Part shown: piece after piece, positions 53,745-62,803 of the stretch | How the letters are laid out: each line of letters opens with the position of its first letter | Position numbering within the stretch: the stretch's first letter is position 1 | Source of the DNA: Prochlorococcus sp. MIT 1223 | GTDB taxonomy: Bacteria; Cyanobacteriota; Cyanobacteriia; PCC-6307; Cyanobiaceae | Assembly: GCF_034092465.1 (NCBI RefSeq) | Contig: NZ_CP139303.1 | Location: 1,082,865 to 1,146,864 of the forward strand | Direction of reading: 5' to 3' | DNA: 64,000 bases | The notes under the pieces: generated by a model | What the model was told of the DNA's origin: nothing | The model's input: only the letters and a program-made list of their open reading frames with translations | Databases searched by the model: none | Translations under genes and position numbers: made by a program

Positions 53745-55552
53745 TGTCTATATCAGTTGTTAAGCGAGAAGTAATTTTTCTACCTATAGAAAATAATTTT
53801 CTATGCATTAGAGGACTGAGTCCTAAAAAATTGCGCTTTGAAATTGAATACGGTCTAGAGAGAGGGAGTACAGCTAATTCATTCCTCATAACTCCAAATA
53901 AAATAACAGAACCTGCTGTTCTTATTCATCCACCTGGTGCAACTTATGCTGAGATTTTTATAAAAAATTTAAAGAATGTTATTGACACTAAAACCCAACC
54001 AATACAAATAATTATTGGTCATATTAATCCGAATAGAGTTGGATTATTAAAAGAAATTACACATCAATATTCTAACGTAACTTTAATTCTATCAAGCCCA
54101 GGAACAAAACTTTTAAAAGAACTTTGGTTCCAAAAACATCCTTCTAATGAAAAAAACAATGACACAGAATCAATAATGCCATTGCCCAAGATTCAAACAA
54201 TTGTCAATGAAGAAATACTTCGTATAAATAACAACTACGAATTGGAGTTAATCCCTACACCTACGGCTCGTTGGCCTGGAGGACTAATGGTCCTGGAGAA
54301 AAATTTAGGTCTTCTAATGAGTGACAAATTTTTTGGAGCTCATATATGTACTCGGGATTGGGAAGAAACAACTCCACTAAGTACAGAAGAAGATCGCAGG
54401 TATTACTACAATTGCTTAATGGCCCCAATGAGCACACAAGTCAATGCAATAGTTGAAAGACTTGAAGAACTTGAAATTCAAGCTATTGCGCCTAGTCATG
54501 GACCTGCAATAGAAGGAAGCTGGAGAAGTTTGCTAAAAGATTATCAAAGATGGGGCGAAATCGAAAAAAGAACAAATATTAAAGTATTGATGTTATTTGC
54601 GAGCGCATATGGAAATACTGCATCGATGGCTGATGCACTTTCCCGAGGAGTAAGTCGTACCGGAATCAAGATCGAAAGTATCAATTGTGAGTTTGTTAGT
54701 ACAAGTCAATTGATTGAAGCAATTCAAAAAGCAGATGGATACTTAATCGGATCACCGACAATTGGAGGTCATGCACCAACTCCGATTGTCTCTGCATTGG
54801 GAAGTCTTCTTAGTGAAGGTGATAGATCTAACCCTATAGGGATTTTTGGTAGCTATGGATGGAGTGGAGAAGCAATTGATTTACTTGAAAATAAATTACA
54901 TAATGGTGGGTTTAAGTTAGGTTTTGAACCAATCAAAATCAAATTCAAACCAGATCCTTTAATGATTAAAACCATTGAAGAAACAGGAACACTCTTTGGA
55001 AGAAATCTTTTAAAAATCAAGCAGCGCCAGCAAAGAAAAACTAGAGGAAGCTTAAATGCTGCTAAAAGTGATCCTTCAATGCTGGCATTAGGACGTATTG
55101 TTGGATCATTATGTATCCTCACGACAGAGAAAGGCGATGATACAAAATCAATTACAGGTGCAATGGTTGCCAGTTGGGTAAGTCAGGCTAGTTTTAGTCC
55201 ACTTGGATTAACAGTTGCGGTCGCAAAAGATCGTGCAATTGAAAGTCTTCTATATAAAGGAGATAAGTTCACGCTAAATATTTTAGGAGTAAAAAACCAC
55301 CAGGAGATACTTAGACAGTTTCTTCAATCTTTTAAGCCAGGTGAAAATAGACTAGAAGGAATTTCGATTAAAAAAAGCCCAGGAGGTCAGCCTATCCTTC
55401 CCGACGCTTTAGCATGGCTAGAGGGTTGCGTAAAAGATCGGATGGAATGTGGAGATCATTGGCTAATATATTCAGAAATTAACTTTGGCAACGTGCTAGA
55501 TCAGAATGGAACAACAGCTGTACATCACCGACGAACCGGAGCAAATTACTAA
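53744..55552 (+). CDS. flv1: Flavodiiron protein, Flv1 type
   Basis: The 602-residue protein has the same domain order as its neighbour, but the diiron motif is degraded: GHINPNR replaces HTEPDH, so Glu, Asp and the second His are Asn, Asn and Arg. Loss of these ligands is the mark of Flv1, which works as a heterodimer with Flv3 in light-driven O2 reduction. The flavodoxin (LMLFASAYGNTASMADALSRG) and flavin reductase domains are intact. Coupled translation with flv3 suits a one-to-one complex. Confidence 0.93.
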   Translation: MSISVVKREVIFLPIENNFLCIRGLSPKKLRFEIEYGLERGSTANSFLITPNKITEPAVLIHPPGATYAEIFIKNLKNVIDTKTQPIQIIIGHINPNRVGLLKEITHQYSNVTLILSSPGTKLLKELWFQKHPSNEKNNDTESIMPLPKIQTIVNEEILRINNNYELELIPTPTARWPGGLMVLEKNLGLLMSDKFFGAHICTRDWEETTPLSTEEDRRYYYNCLMAPMSTQVNAIVERLEELEIQAIAPSHGPAIEGSWRSLLKDYQRWGEIEKRTNIKVLMLFASAYGNTASMADALSRGVSRTGIKIESINCEFVSTSQLIEAIQKADGYLIGSPTIGGHAPTPIVSALGSLLSEGDRSNPIGIFGSYGWSGEAIDLLENKLHNGGFKLGFEPIKIKFKPDPLMIKTIEETGTLFGRNLLKIKQRQQRKTRGSLNAAKSDPSMLALGRIVGSLCILTTEKGDDTKSITGAMVASWVSQASFSPLGLTVAVAKDRAIESLLYKGDKFTLNILGVKNHQEILRQFLQSFKPGENRLEGISIKKSPGGQPILPDALAWLEGCVKDRMECGDHWLIYSEINFGNVLDQNGTTAVHHRRTGANY

Positions 55553-55600
55553 TATTTTAATTAAATTAAAATATTAGACCCCCATCGCTATAACTATCAA

Positions 55601-56125
55601 ATGGATACAACACAAGATCTCTTAATCATTTCTGCAAGCAATGGAGAGAATTTAAAACTGGCTACTAGATTTCTCCAAAGAGCAGAAAAGCAAGAAATAG
55701 GAGTAGAGTTAATAGACTTAACTGAATTATCTCTTCCGCTATTTAATCCAAGAACTCACGCACAAGATGCCATTACTGCTGAAATAGATGTATTAAGTAA
55801 AAAATTACGCTCTGCTCCAAGATGGGTTATTTGTGCTCCAGAGTATAACGGTTCAATACCTCCTGTATTGACAAGTGTTATTGCATGGCTTTCGACAGAA
55901 AGTGATGATTTCAGAAGTCTATTCAATGGAAGACCTATTGCTCTAGCAAGCTTCTCAGGAGGTGGATGTATGGAATTACTACTTTCAATGAGAATACAAT
56001 TCACGCATTTAGGAGCCCAAGTCGTAGGAAGACAGCTGGCCAGTAATAGCCAGAAGCAAGCTAGTGAAGAATCAATCGACGATTTATTAAAACGTATTAT
56101 GCAAATGAAACCCTTAAAATTATAA
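55601..56125 (+). CDS. NADPH-dependent FMN reductase family protein
   Basis: The 174-residue flavodoxin-like enzyme has the FMN loop LLIISASNGENLKLATRFLQ, PRWVICAPEYNGSIPPVLTSVIAWLS (the family APEYNGS motif), and SFSGGG. It could supply reduced flavin or detoxify quinones. It lies 48 bases after flv1 on the same strand, so a link to the flavodiiron system is possible but only inferred. Confidence 0.85.
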   Translation: MDTTQDLLIISASNGENLKLATRFLQRAEKQEIGVELIDLTELSLPLFNPRTHAQDAITAEIDVLSKKLRSAPRWVICAPEYNGSIPPVLTSVIAWLSTESDDFRSLFNGRPIALASFSGGGCMELLLSMRIQFTHLGAQVVGRQLASNSQKQASEESIDDLLKRIMQMKPLKL

Positions 56126-56228
56126 AAACAAAACCTAATTAGGTTGAGATGTCAAATATGTTACCTACTTTTAAGAGCTTGAATGTATCCATAAAATTAT
56201 TGTTCTGACAGTCAATAACAAAATCTTT

Positions 56229-58046
56229 TCAATCACTATCGCTAGAACGTATTAATTGCCATATTTCCAGCATCTGTCTTGCCATTGGCAATGCATGTAC
56301 CGAGCCACCTCCAGGGGTGTTTTGTGCAAATGCAACCACTACTATTTCACTTTCTTCATAAGGAGCAAAGCAAGCAAACCAAGCATGATCCAATCCTCCA
56401 CTACTATCTTCCGCAGTCCCTGTCTTCCCAGCAACAGGTGGTAAGTTTGGTAAATTATAATTTATCTGCATCCCTGTACCTCTTCTAACTACTTGCCTTA
56501 AACCATTACGAATAGTATTGATAGTAGAAGGTTTTATGTCTACTTTTTTCCTGTATGGTGTCGACGTCCAATCAATTTCTCTATCCACAAAGTGAGGGGT
56601 GATTAAAAAGCCACCATTAGCAAAAACTGCATATGCTCTAGCAAGTTGTAATGGAGTTACTTGAACAACAGATTGTCCTATAGAAGCACTAGCAATATCT
56701 TCTGGAATCCAAGGTGTTTGACCAGCTTTACCCCAACCTCTTCCTGAATTTGCCCAAATTTCATTACCAACTAATCCCTTGCTTTCTTCAGATTTAAGTT
56801 CTATTCCAGTCAACTGATCAAAACCTAGTTTTATTGCTGCTTCATATAAAGCCCTTGATCCAGTGCCTACACCTACTTGATAAAAAAATGTGTTACTCGA
56901 GACCCTAAATGCATCTGCATAGCCAATTCTTCCAAATCCTTTTTTATTATGTTCGGGGAAACAATGGCCTCCATATTTTATACATGGAGCCGTCTCAAGT
57001 TTAGTCTTTGGAGGAAACTTTCCACTTTCCATTCCTGCCATTCCAGTTACTACCTTCCAGGTACTTCCAGGGTCATATGCATTGAGAGCCCTACTTAAAA
57101 ATGGTAAAGAGTTTCCTAAAAACAAATCATCGTATTCTTTTTTATTAGTCTTTGATTGAGTAAAAAATTCTGGAGAAAATGTAGGTTTACTAGCCATAGC
57201 TAAAATTGCACCTGTTCTTGGGTCCAAGGCAACAATTGCACCAGCTGACTTATCCTTCAAAGCGCTTTCTGCCGCTTGTTGAAGTCTCAAATCAATCGTT
57301 AAGGATAAATCTTTACCTGATTTAGGAGCTCTAAAGCCTAAACTTTTTTGCACAATTCCCAGTGAATCTACTTCCAATAATTCTCCACCCCATTGTCCTC
57401 TTAAATGACTTTCATAAGCAGCTTCTAAGCCAGTTCTTCCAATTCGATCGTTGATGGAATAACCTTCTTTAGATAGTGCATTATATTCATTATCTGTAAT
57501 GAATTGAGTGTAACCAAAAGAATGAGCAGCTAATGAACCAAAAGGATAGCTCCTGACAAATTCTCGATAAATTTGAGCTCCTTGTAATTGTTGCTCTTGC
57601 TCCTTAAATCTCAAGATCATTTCATCTGAAATGTCTCGAGATAAAATCACTCTTAAAGATTGTTTTTTTAATCCTTCATTAAACGCTAAATCCATTTTCT
57701 GTTGAGAAAGTCCTAAGTATTGAGAAAGCTTATTTCTTAATATGGGCCACCTCTCTCGATTAATCGAAAGAGGTTGAATAGAAATAGAGTATAATAATTT
57801 ATTTTTTACTAGCACCTCTCCATTTCTATCAATGAAACGGCCACGAATAGGAGGTGTATAAACTAAACGAATGCGATTCTCATCTGATAATTCTTTATAA
57901 TAATTTCCTTTTAAAACTTGTAGCCAAAGTAATCTTGAAATAATAATAAAAAAACAGAGTACAACAAAAGAAAATAAAACTGTTGGCTGATTAATTAACC
58001 TTAATTTCTTTTCCTTAAATGAGCTATTAGTGTTTATACTTTTCAT
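56229..58046 (-). CDS. mrdA: Penicillin-binding protein 2, cell-elongation transpeptidase
   Basis: This 605-residue PBP2 has one N-terminal membrane helix (PTVLFSFVVLCFFIIISRLLW), a dimerisation domain (ENRIRLVYTPPIRGRFIDRNG), then a transpeptidase domain with STWK (active Ser), SSN and KTGTAED. It crosslinks peptidoglycan during elongation. It lies 7 bases after a 133-residue conserved gene on the same strand. mreB, rodA and other rod genes are not in the window. Confidence 0.95.
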   Translation of the reverse strand: MKSINTNSSFKEKKLRLINQPTVLFSFVVLCFFIIISRLLWLQVLKGNYYKELSDENRIRLVYTPPIRGRFIDRNGEVLVKNKLLYSISIQPLSINRERWPILRNKLSQYLGLSQQKMDLAFNEGLKKQSLRVILSRDISDEMILRFKEQEQQLQGAQIYREFVRSYPFGSLAAHSFGYTQFITDNEYNALSKEGYSINDRIGRTGLEAAYESHLRGQWGGELLEVDSLGIVQKSLGFRAPKSGKDLSLTIDLRLQQAAESALKDKSAGAIVALDPRTGAILAMASKPTFSPEFFTQSKTNKKEYDDLFLGNSLPFLSRALNAYDPGSTWKVVTGMAGMESGKFPPKTKLETAPCIKYGGHCFPEHNKKGFGRIGYADAFRVSSNTFFYQVGVGTGSRALYEAAIKLGFDQLTGIELKSEESKGLVGNEIWANSGRGWGKAGQTPWIPEDIASASIGQSVVQVTPLQLARAYAVFANGGFLITPHFVDREIDWTSTPYRKKVDIKPSTINTIRNGLRQVVRRGTGMQINYNLPNLPPVAGKTGTAEDSSGGLDHAWFACFAPYEESEIVVVAFAQNTPGGGSVHALPMARQMLEIWQLIRSSDSD

Positions 58047-58053
58047 TTAAGAA

Positions 58054-58455
58054 CTAATTTTCTACAGAAGATTCAGTAATAGACTTTTCATCTGTATCCG
58101 ATTGCAAATATCCATTTAAAATATTTAATCGATGTTCAATATTATTTAAAATATGAAGCAAAGGCTTCATATTTTCGTTGTCTTCTATTTCAACTTCCTC
58201 TTCATTGACCTCAATATTTACAGACATAATAGGATTTCCTAAACCTGGTTTAATTTTATCCAATTGCTCTCTAATAGATTTAGCTAAAGGTTCTCCTTCT
58301 TCTCGTAAATCTTGTAATGGTTGAGTGGATTCCGTCAAAGTATCCAAAACACTCCGGGGTCCTTTAATCTTGACACGATCAAAAATTGCAATGCCTACAG
58401 GAAGTAAATCCTGCATTAAAGTAAGGCGAAGGCGTTCAAGGGGTTCTTCAGCCAT
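58054..58455 (-). CDS. Conserved hypothetical protein
   Basis: The 133-residue acidic soluble protein reads MAEEPLERLRLTLMQDLLPV, continues with a helical segment containing GIAIFDRVKIKGPRSVLDTL, and ends in a negatively charged tail. It lies between mrdA and a 203-residue gene on the same strand, spaced 7 and 14 bases, so the three are likely cotranscribed. No function is known to me; an envelope link is only suggested by mrdA. Confidence 0.7.
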   Translation of the reverse strand: MAEEPLERLRLTLMQDLLPVGIAIFDRVKIKGPRSVLDTLTESTQPLQDLREEGEPLAKSIREQLDKIKPGLGNPIMSVNIEVNEEEVEIEDNENMKPLLHILNNIEHRLNILNGYLQSDTDEKSITESSVEN

Positions 58456-58469
58456 TTCAAGCCATAAAT

Positions 58470-59081
58470 CTATTTAATAATAGTTTGATCAGTAGAGTTA
58501 AAGAATGGGGAACAAGTGTTATTTGAAATCCCCATTGACCATCCGGTAAAACATGAGATTACAATAATTGCAAAAAATGGAACAAACGCTTGATGTGTAG
58601 CTTCTAAAGACAACCATTCTCTCCAAGACCTAATGAAGCGCTCCCTAGCAAATCTTTGTTTCTCTCTATTAGCTTGATTAGATCGACGTCGGAAAGTTTT
58701 TTCTATCCATCGTTCAAAGGCCAACTTTTTTGTAACTGCCATTTTACGCTCAATCTCTAATAACTGACCAGCACTTAGTTCAGGGTGATATGTGCTAATA
58801 AGATCTAATGTCTTTAAAAACATTTCCACAGCACCATCTTTAATTGAAAGTTCTTCTTCGTCTAAATAGTTCCAATCTATTTCTGGATAAAAGCGACATC
58901 GATTCAAAGCAATTTGTTCTTCAGTTAATTGTCCAGGCTCCCTAAGCCATCTGTCTGTATTGCTATCAAAACGACGCCAATATAAAAATGGATTTATATA
59001 AATAACTTTACCTGCAAGATTTATACTGTCTTTCTGCAAGCGTTGATTGAGCTGCAAATCAGTTTCTTGAGCTACTGTCAA
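58470..59081 (-). CDS. Conserved hypothetical protein with C-terminal membrane helix
   Basis: The 203-residue protein is soluble and rich in Arg, Trp and Tyr for 160 residues (INPFLYWRRFDSNTDRWLREPGQLTEEQI, ERWIEKTFRRRSNQANREKQRFARERF), then has one helix, AFVPFFAIIVISCFTGWSMGI. It leads the likely three-gene unit with the 133-residue protein and mrdA. Such Tyr/Trp-rich segments are common in cyanobacterial proteins of unknown function. No family is assigned. Confidence 0.7.
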   Translation of the reverse strand: MTVAQETDLQLNQRLQKDSINLAGKVIYINPFLYWRRFDSNTDRWLREPGQLTEEQIALNRCRFYPEIDWNYLDEEELSIKDGAVEMFLKTLDLISTYHPELSAGQLLEIERKMAVTKKLAFERWIEKTFRRRSNQANREKQRFARERFIRSWREWLSLEATHQAFVPFFAIIVISCFTGWSMGISNNTCSPFFNSTDQTIIK

Positions 59082-59274
59082 TTTTAACTAAGCTATTAAA
59101 CTAGATTATCTTTAATTTAATCAAGAAACCAGTCTTGATTGATGTAATCTGATTTTCGTCTTTATTCAAGTTCGTATGTGCTAGAGATTAATTCAGAAAG
59201 AATCTTGTATATGCCAATTCAGTAACTTAACCACTACATATTGAGCCTTCTAATTTCCTCTAATAAGTTTTATT

Positions 59275-59362
59275 TGTGAGGAGTTAAGATCCTTCGCAGT
59301 GGAAACAAGGAAACACTTGCGACGGATCATAAAAAAGACCTGCTAGAAAGCAGGTCTTTTTT
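59275..59362 (+). ncRNA. Yfr2-family small RNA
   Basis: A long stem (GATCCTTCGCAGTG paired with CACTTGCGACGGATC) carries a loop region with two GGAAACA copies in tandem, the hallmark of the cyanobacterial Yfr2-5 family. A strong terminator follows directly, and TAATAAG lies about 12 bases before the likely 5' end, giving a transcript of about 88 bases, the expected size. These abundant RNAs are thought to act through the GGAAACA loop; targets are unknown. The ends are approximate. It accounts for the 59082-59547 gene-free stretch; the rest of that stretch shows nothing. Confidence 0.75.
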
Positions 59363-59363
59363 A
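59330..59363. terminator. Strong terminator, usable on both strands
   Basis: AAAAAAGACCTGCT-AGAA-AGCAGGTCTTTTTT forms a perfect GACCTGCT/AGCAGGTC stem with A and T runs on either side. It ends the Yfr2-like RNA on the plus strand and could also stop minus-strand transcription from the guaA side. Confidence 0.85.
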
Positions 59364-59547
59364 TGATTATTAAGCCTAATAACGAATTTTATTTACGGGG
59401 TCAATAATAAAGAGAATCATTTGAAAAACGAGGTTAGGAAGTAATGAAAGTTTTTTAAGCAGCAAAACAGTCATTCACTATTGCACATTAAAACTTTGAT
59501 TCACTTTAGTCATCTTGTTTCTCCCAAAAAAGATACAAGTCAGAAAA

Positions 59548-59706
59548 TTATTCTCTCGTATTAACAATAGCGGTACTCTTGGAAAGTAATTTCCATCCCA
59601 ATGAATTGCTTTTGTTGATTATTTGTCCAATTCCAGTTTCTTCTCTAAAAGTATTGACATTCTCGACGGCGTAGTAAATATCAAGATCTTTTTTAATTTT
59701 TGCCAT
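59548..59706 (-). CDS. Small hypothetical protein downstream of guaA repeat
   Basis: The peptide has 52 residues from the ATG complementary to 59704-59706: MAKIKKDLDIYYAVENVNTF, then REETGIGQIINKSNSLGWKL and LSKSTAIVNTRE. A longer open frame starts inside the duplicated guaA tail at 59742, but that start is likely fortuitous. It is soluble, with no known motif. It sits just outside the duplicated guaA end and may be a remnant of the element discussed there. Confidence 0.4.
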   Translation of the reverse strand: MAKIKKDLDIYYAVENVNTFREETGIGQIINKSNSLGWKLLSKSTAIVNTRE

Positions 59707-59729
59707 AACGCAAACTATGTAGTCCTTGT

Positions 59730-59749
59730 TATTCCCACTCAATAGTTCC
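59730..59749. repeat. Direct repeat copying the guaA 3' end (distal copy)
   Basis: TATTCCCACTCAATAGTTCC is identical to 59930-59949, which encodes the last residues of GuaA. The copies are exactly 200 bases apart and in the same orientation. This is the pattern left by site-specific integration at a gene's 3' end. Confidence 0.75.
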
Positions 59750-59810
59750 TACCATATATGGGGCGTAAAAACGCAGTGAGTGACTTGGTTTCTTAAATGT
59801 AATATAGCAT

Positions 59811-59889
59811 GGGGAACATACGGGGAACAGAGCAGTTGAAACCCCTTATCACTCCGTCACTTCATTCCCACGGGGAACTCACGGGGAAC
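59811..59889. repeat. Two pairs of GGGGAAC repeats between the guaA-end copies
   Basis: GGGGAAC occurs at 59811, 59822, 59872 and 59883: two pairs, each with an 11-base period, about one helical turn, and 61 bases apart. The shared unit is approximately GGGGAAC-4 bases-GGGGAACA. Such phased short repeats look like binding sites, for example integrase arm sites. They are inferred to be functional from spacing only. Confidence 0.5.
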
Positions 59890-59928
59890 ATTCATTTTCA
59901 ATCTATAACTACGTTTTAGTAGTCGATA

Positions 59929-61515
59929 CTATTCCCACTCAATAGTTCCAGGTGGTTTACTTGTTATATCTAAAACAACTCTATTAACTCCTTCGACTTC
60001 ATTAACTATTCGATTAGAGATGATCTCTAATGTTTCGTAAGGCACGCGCGACCAATCTGCAGTCATTCCATCTTCACTTGATACACAACGTACGACAATC
60101 GGCCAAGCATAAGTTCGCTGATCTCCCATAACTCCTACAGAACGAACAGGAAGTAACACGGCAAATGCTTGCCAAATATCATGATATAAACCTGCTTTAG
60201 CAATTTCTTCTCTAACGATTAAATCTGCATCTCGCAAACAATTTAATTTTTCAGCGCTCACCTCACCCAGAATTCTGATTGCTAATCCTGGCCCAGGGAA
60301 GGGATGTCTACGCACGATTTCATCAGGTAGCCCTAGAGATTTACCAACTTTTCGAACCTCATCTTTAAATAATCGCCTCAATGGTTCCACTAACTTGAAT
60401 TGAAGATCCTTAGGTAAACCTCCCACATTATGATGGCTTTTAATTTTGACTGCTATACGTTCTCCAGTTTTAGGATCAATATTTGTTCCTGAACTTTCAA
60501 TTACATCAGGATAGAGAGTGCCTTGAGCTAGATAGTCAAAAGGTCCTAAACGAACACTTTCTTCTTCAAAAACTCTAATGAATTCAGTGCCAATAATCTT
60601 TCTCTTTTCTTCAGGATCAATAACTCCTTTTAACTTAGAAATAAACCTTTCGCGTGCATTGATATATTCAACATGTATATCAAACTTTTGATCAAAAAAT
60701 TCCATTAAAAACTCTGGCTCACCTTTTCTCATAAAACCTTGATCAATAAACATACAAGTCAATTGGTCTCCTATTGCTTTGTTTAGTAAAAAAGCAAGTG
60801 TTGATGAATCAACACCACCAGACAATGCAAGTAGTACTTTTTTTTCTCCTACTTGGTTTCTAACCTGTGCAATAGCTTCATCAATAAAAGTGTTAGTGGT
60901 CCAATCAGGTTCACAATTACAAATGTTGTATACAAAGTTTCTTAGTAATGACATTCCGTGTATTGAATGCACAACCTCTGGATGAAACTGGACGCCGTAA
61001 CGTTGATGTTTATGAGAACCAATTGCAGCAATTGCAGTATTTGAAGTATGAGCTAAAGAAACAAAATCTGGGGGTAAGTCTTTTACGGAATCACCATGAC
61101 TCATCCACATCGTTGAACCATCAAAAACATTGGTCAAAAGAGCAGTGGGATCATCTACATATAATTCAGCTTTGCCATATTCAGCCATGCCACTTGCTAC
61201 CTGAACTTTTCCTCCTAGTTGATGAACCATTAACTGCATTCCATAGCAAACGCCAAGAACAGGGATATTCAAGTTCCATATATTGGGATCACATACTGGT
61301 GCACCCTCTTCATATACAGATTTTGGGCCCCCACTAAGTATTATTCCTTGAGGATTAATTTCTTGTATCTCTTCTATAGAAGTGTTATAACTCATCACTA
61401 AAGAATAAACCTCTGTCTCTCGAACACGTCTCGCAATTAATTCTGAATATTGTGAACCAAAGTCAAGAATTACAATTGCGGGATTTCGCTTTGTATCAGC
61501 CAAAGAAACAGACAT
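59929..61515 (-). CDS. guaA: GMP synthase (glutamine-hydrolysing)
   Basis: The 528-residue enzyme makes GMP from XMP. The N-terminal class I amidotransferase has GVCYGMQLM with the catalytic Cys and FHPEVVHS with the His; the ATP-pyrophosphatase has [12 protein letters not shown], and the dimerisation domain ends with [11 protein letters not shown]. The end of the gene is the source of the 20-base repeat 200 bases downstream; GuaA itself is intact. Confidence 0.97.
   Translation of the reverse strand: MSVSLADTKRNPAIVILDFGSQYSELIARRVRETEVYSLVMSYNTSIEEIQEINPQGIILSGGPKSVYEEGAPVCDPNIWNLNIPVLGVCYGMQLMVHQLGGKVQVASGMAEYGKAELYVDDPTALLTNVFDGSTMWMSHGDSVKDLPPDFVSLAHTSNTAIAAIGSHKHQRYGVQFHPEVVHSIHGMSLLRNFVYNICNCEPDWTTNTFIDEAIAQVRNQVGEKKVLLALSGGVDSSTLAFLLNKAIGDQLTCMFIDQGFMRKGEPEFLMEFFDQKFDIHVEYINARERFISKLKGVIDPEEKRKIIGTEFIRVFEEESVRLGPFDYLAQGTLYPDVIESSGTNIDPKTGERIAVKIKSHHNVGGLPKDLQFKLVEPLRRLFKDEVRKVGKSLGLPDEIVRRHPFPGPGLAIRILGEVSAEKLNCLRDADLIVREEIAKAGLYHDIWQAFAVLLPVRSVGVMGDQRTYAWPIVVRCVSSEDGMTADWSRVPYETLEIISNRIVNEVEGVNRVVLDITSKPPGTIEWE
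59930..59949. repeat. Direct repeat at the guaA 3' end (proximal copy)
   Basis: This copy overlaps the guaA coding end (the GTIEWE residues) and is identical to 59730-59749. It is the likely core attachment site retained by the chromosome, since it preserves an intact GuaA. Confidence 0.7.
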
Positions 61516-61567
61516 ATATCAAAGGAACTAAGATCTCTTTAAATACCAGATTAGATACACATTAAAT

Positions 61568-62803
61568 CTAAGTCCTTAGAGATTGCCCTAAACTTCCAAG
61601 TTGCTTAAGACCATGAGGTCCAAACCACCTCAATTTTCGATGGCGATCAAATAAAACAGCTCCGATTTCCATTGAAGAATGAACATATCTACCTAAATAC
61701 TTAGAACTCCTAAATTCTATTTCTCGAGCTATTCTTAGCCATAAACTCTTTGCAATATCAGAATGCTCTTTATCTAGAAGCAGAAAAGCCTGTTCTATAG
61801 TTTTCATTTTACTCAGTGACTCTATTAAATACTGAGGTATACCCTCTTGAACAGCTAGATAAGTAAGGATTTCTAAACGACTGTCAGCCAAATGATGATG
61901 CGTATGAAATATACCTCCAGCCAACTTAATTAATTTGCCATGATAACCAAATAAAAGAAGTTTTTTTACCCCCGAATTAGCAGCCGCAACTATTGAAGGG
62001 CCAATCCAATTTCCTGTTTTGATAATTGATGTTTGGTCAAATCCAACCTTGGTGGCTAGCTCAAAACCATTTTCACCAATAACAAAAATTAAATCTCCTG
62101 AGAAATTACAATCATCACATCTTGTTCGTAAATCATCAATGATTTTTTTCAATTGATCTGGAGAAGCACTGGTTTGGACTTGAGCCTGTGTCCCAATCAA
62201 AGCAAGACCTTCTACTACTCCAAAAGCACTATTACTTGTTCTCTCAGCTAATTCCTTGCCTTGTGGGAAAACAATTTCTAAGTTCAAAGAAAATCCTTTA
62301 GGAACCAAATCTCGAATATTCAAATTCAGCAATTCATAAGTAAAGGTTGAAATTGACGGTTTGCCTGTAGAAATATGTCTACCAAAGCCAAAACCAGGAA
62401 CCAAGTTTAACCAAGAATTAATCTCATCAGAATTTTTTCTGCTCTTTAACAATTCATGATTTTTCTGAAATTGGACCAGAGCCCATATCTCCATACCTCT
62501 AGTAATATCTAGCACTTCTCCAGGGTCAGAATAGTTAATTGCTAAAGCTTTATTTCCATGATCAATCAAAGAGGTTGATTGAACTGGTATTGATATTTTT
62601 TCTTGAGTATTAGGTAGTCTAATCAGTTGATCAGGTTCAAAATCATTCCCCAACAAAACTTGGGTAGCCGCTTTAGCAGCTGCTACAACCCAAACAGGGA
62701 GAGTAAATCCTTTCTCAACTGTAGAAAAATGATTAATAACTGAAAAAACTCCAAAATACTTTTTAGTATGTTTAATTTTGGACCTCGAGACTATGCAGGA
62801 CAA
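61568..62803 (-). CDS. cbiD: Cobalt-precorrin-5B C1-methyltransferase
   Basis: The protein has about 411 residues. GFTLPVWVVAAAKAATQVLL replaces the usual GYTTGTCAAAA start but keeps the CbiD arrangement; GDDPGE-type residues appear as YSDPGEVLDITRG, and GVEGLALIGTQAQVQTSA and LLLFGYHGKLIKLAGGIFHTHHHLADSR match CbiD late segments. It methylates C1 in anaerobic-type (cobalt-early) corrin synthesis. The only available start is TTG at 62803, which overlaps the divergent aminotransferase start at 62793. Its presence fits the B12-controlled HupE gene. Confidence 0.88.
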   Translation of the reverse strand: MSCIVSRSKIKHTKKYFGVFSVINHFSTVEKGFTLPVWVVAAAKAATQVLLGNDFEPDQLIRLPNTQEKISIPVQSTSLIDHGNKALAINYSDPGEVLDITRGMEIWALVQFQKNHELLKSRKNSDEINSWLNLVPGFGFGRHISTGKPSISTFTYELLNLNIRDLVPKGFSLNLEIVFPQGKELAERTSNSAFGVVEGLALIGTQAQVQTSASPDQLKKIIDDLRTRCDDCNFSGDLIFVIGENGFELATKVGFDQTSIIKTGNWIGPSIVAAANSGVKKLLLFGYHGKLIKLAGGIFHTHHHLADSRLEILTYLAVQEGIPQYLIESLSKMKTIEQAFLLLDKEHSDIAKSLWLRIAREIEFRSSKYLGRYVHSSMEIGAVLFDRHRKLRWFGPHGLKQLGSLGQSLRT

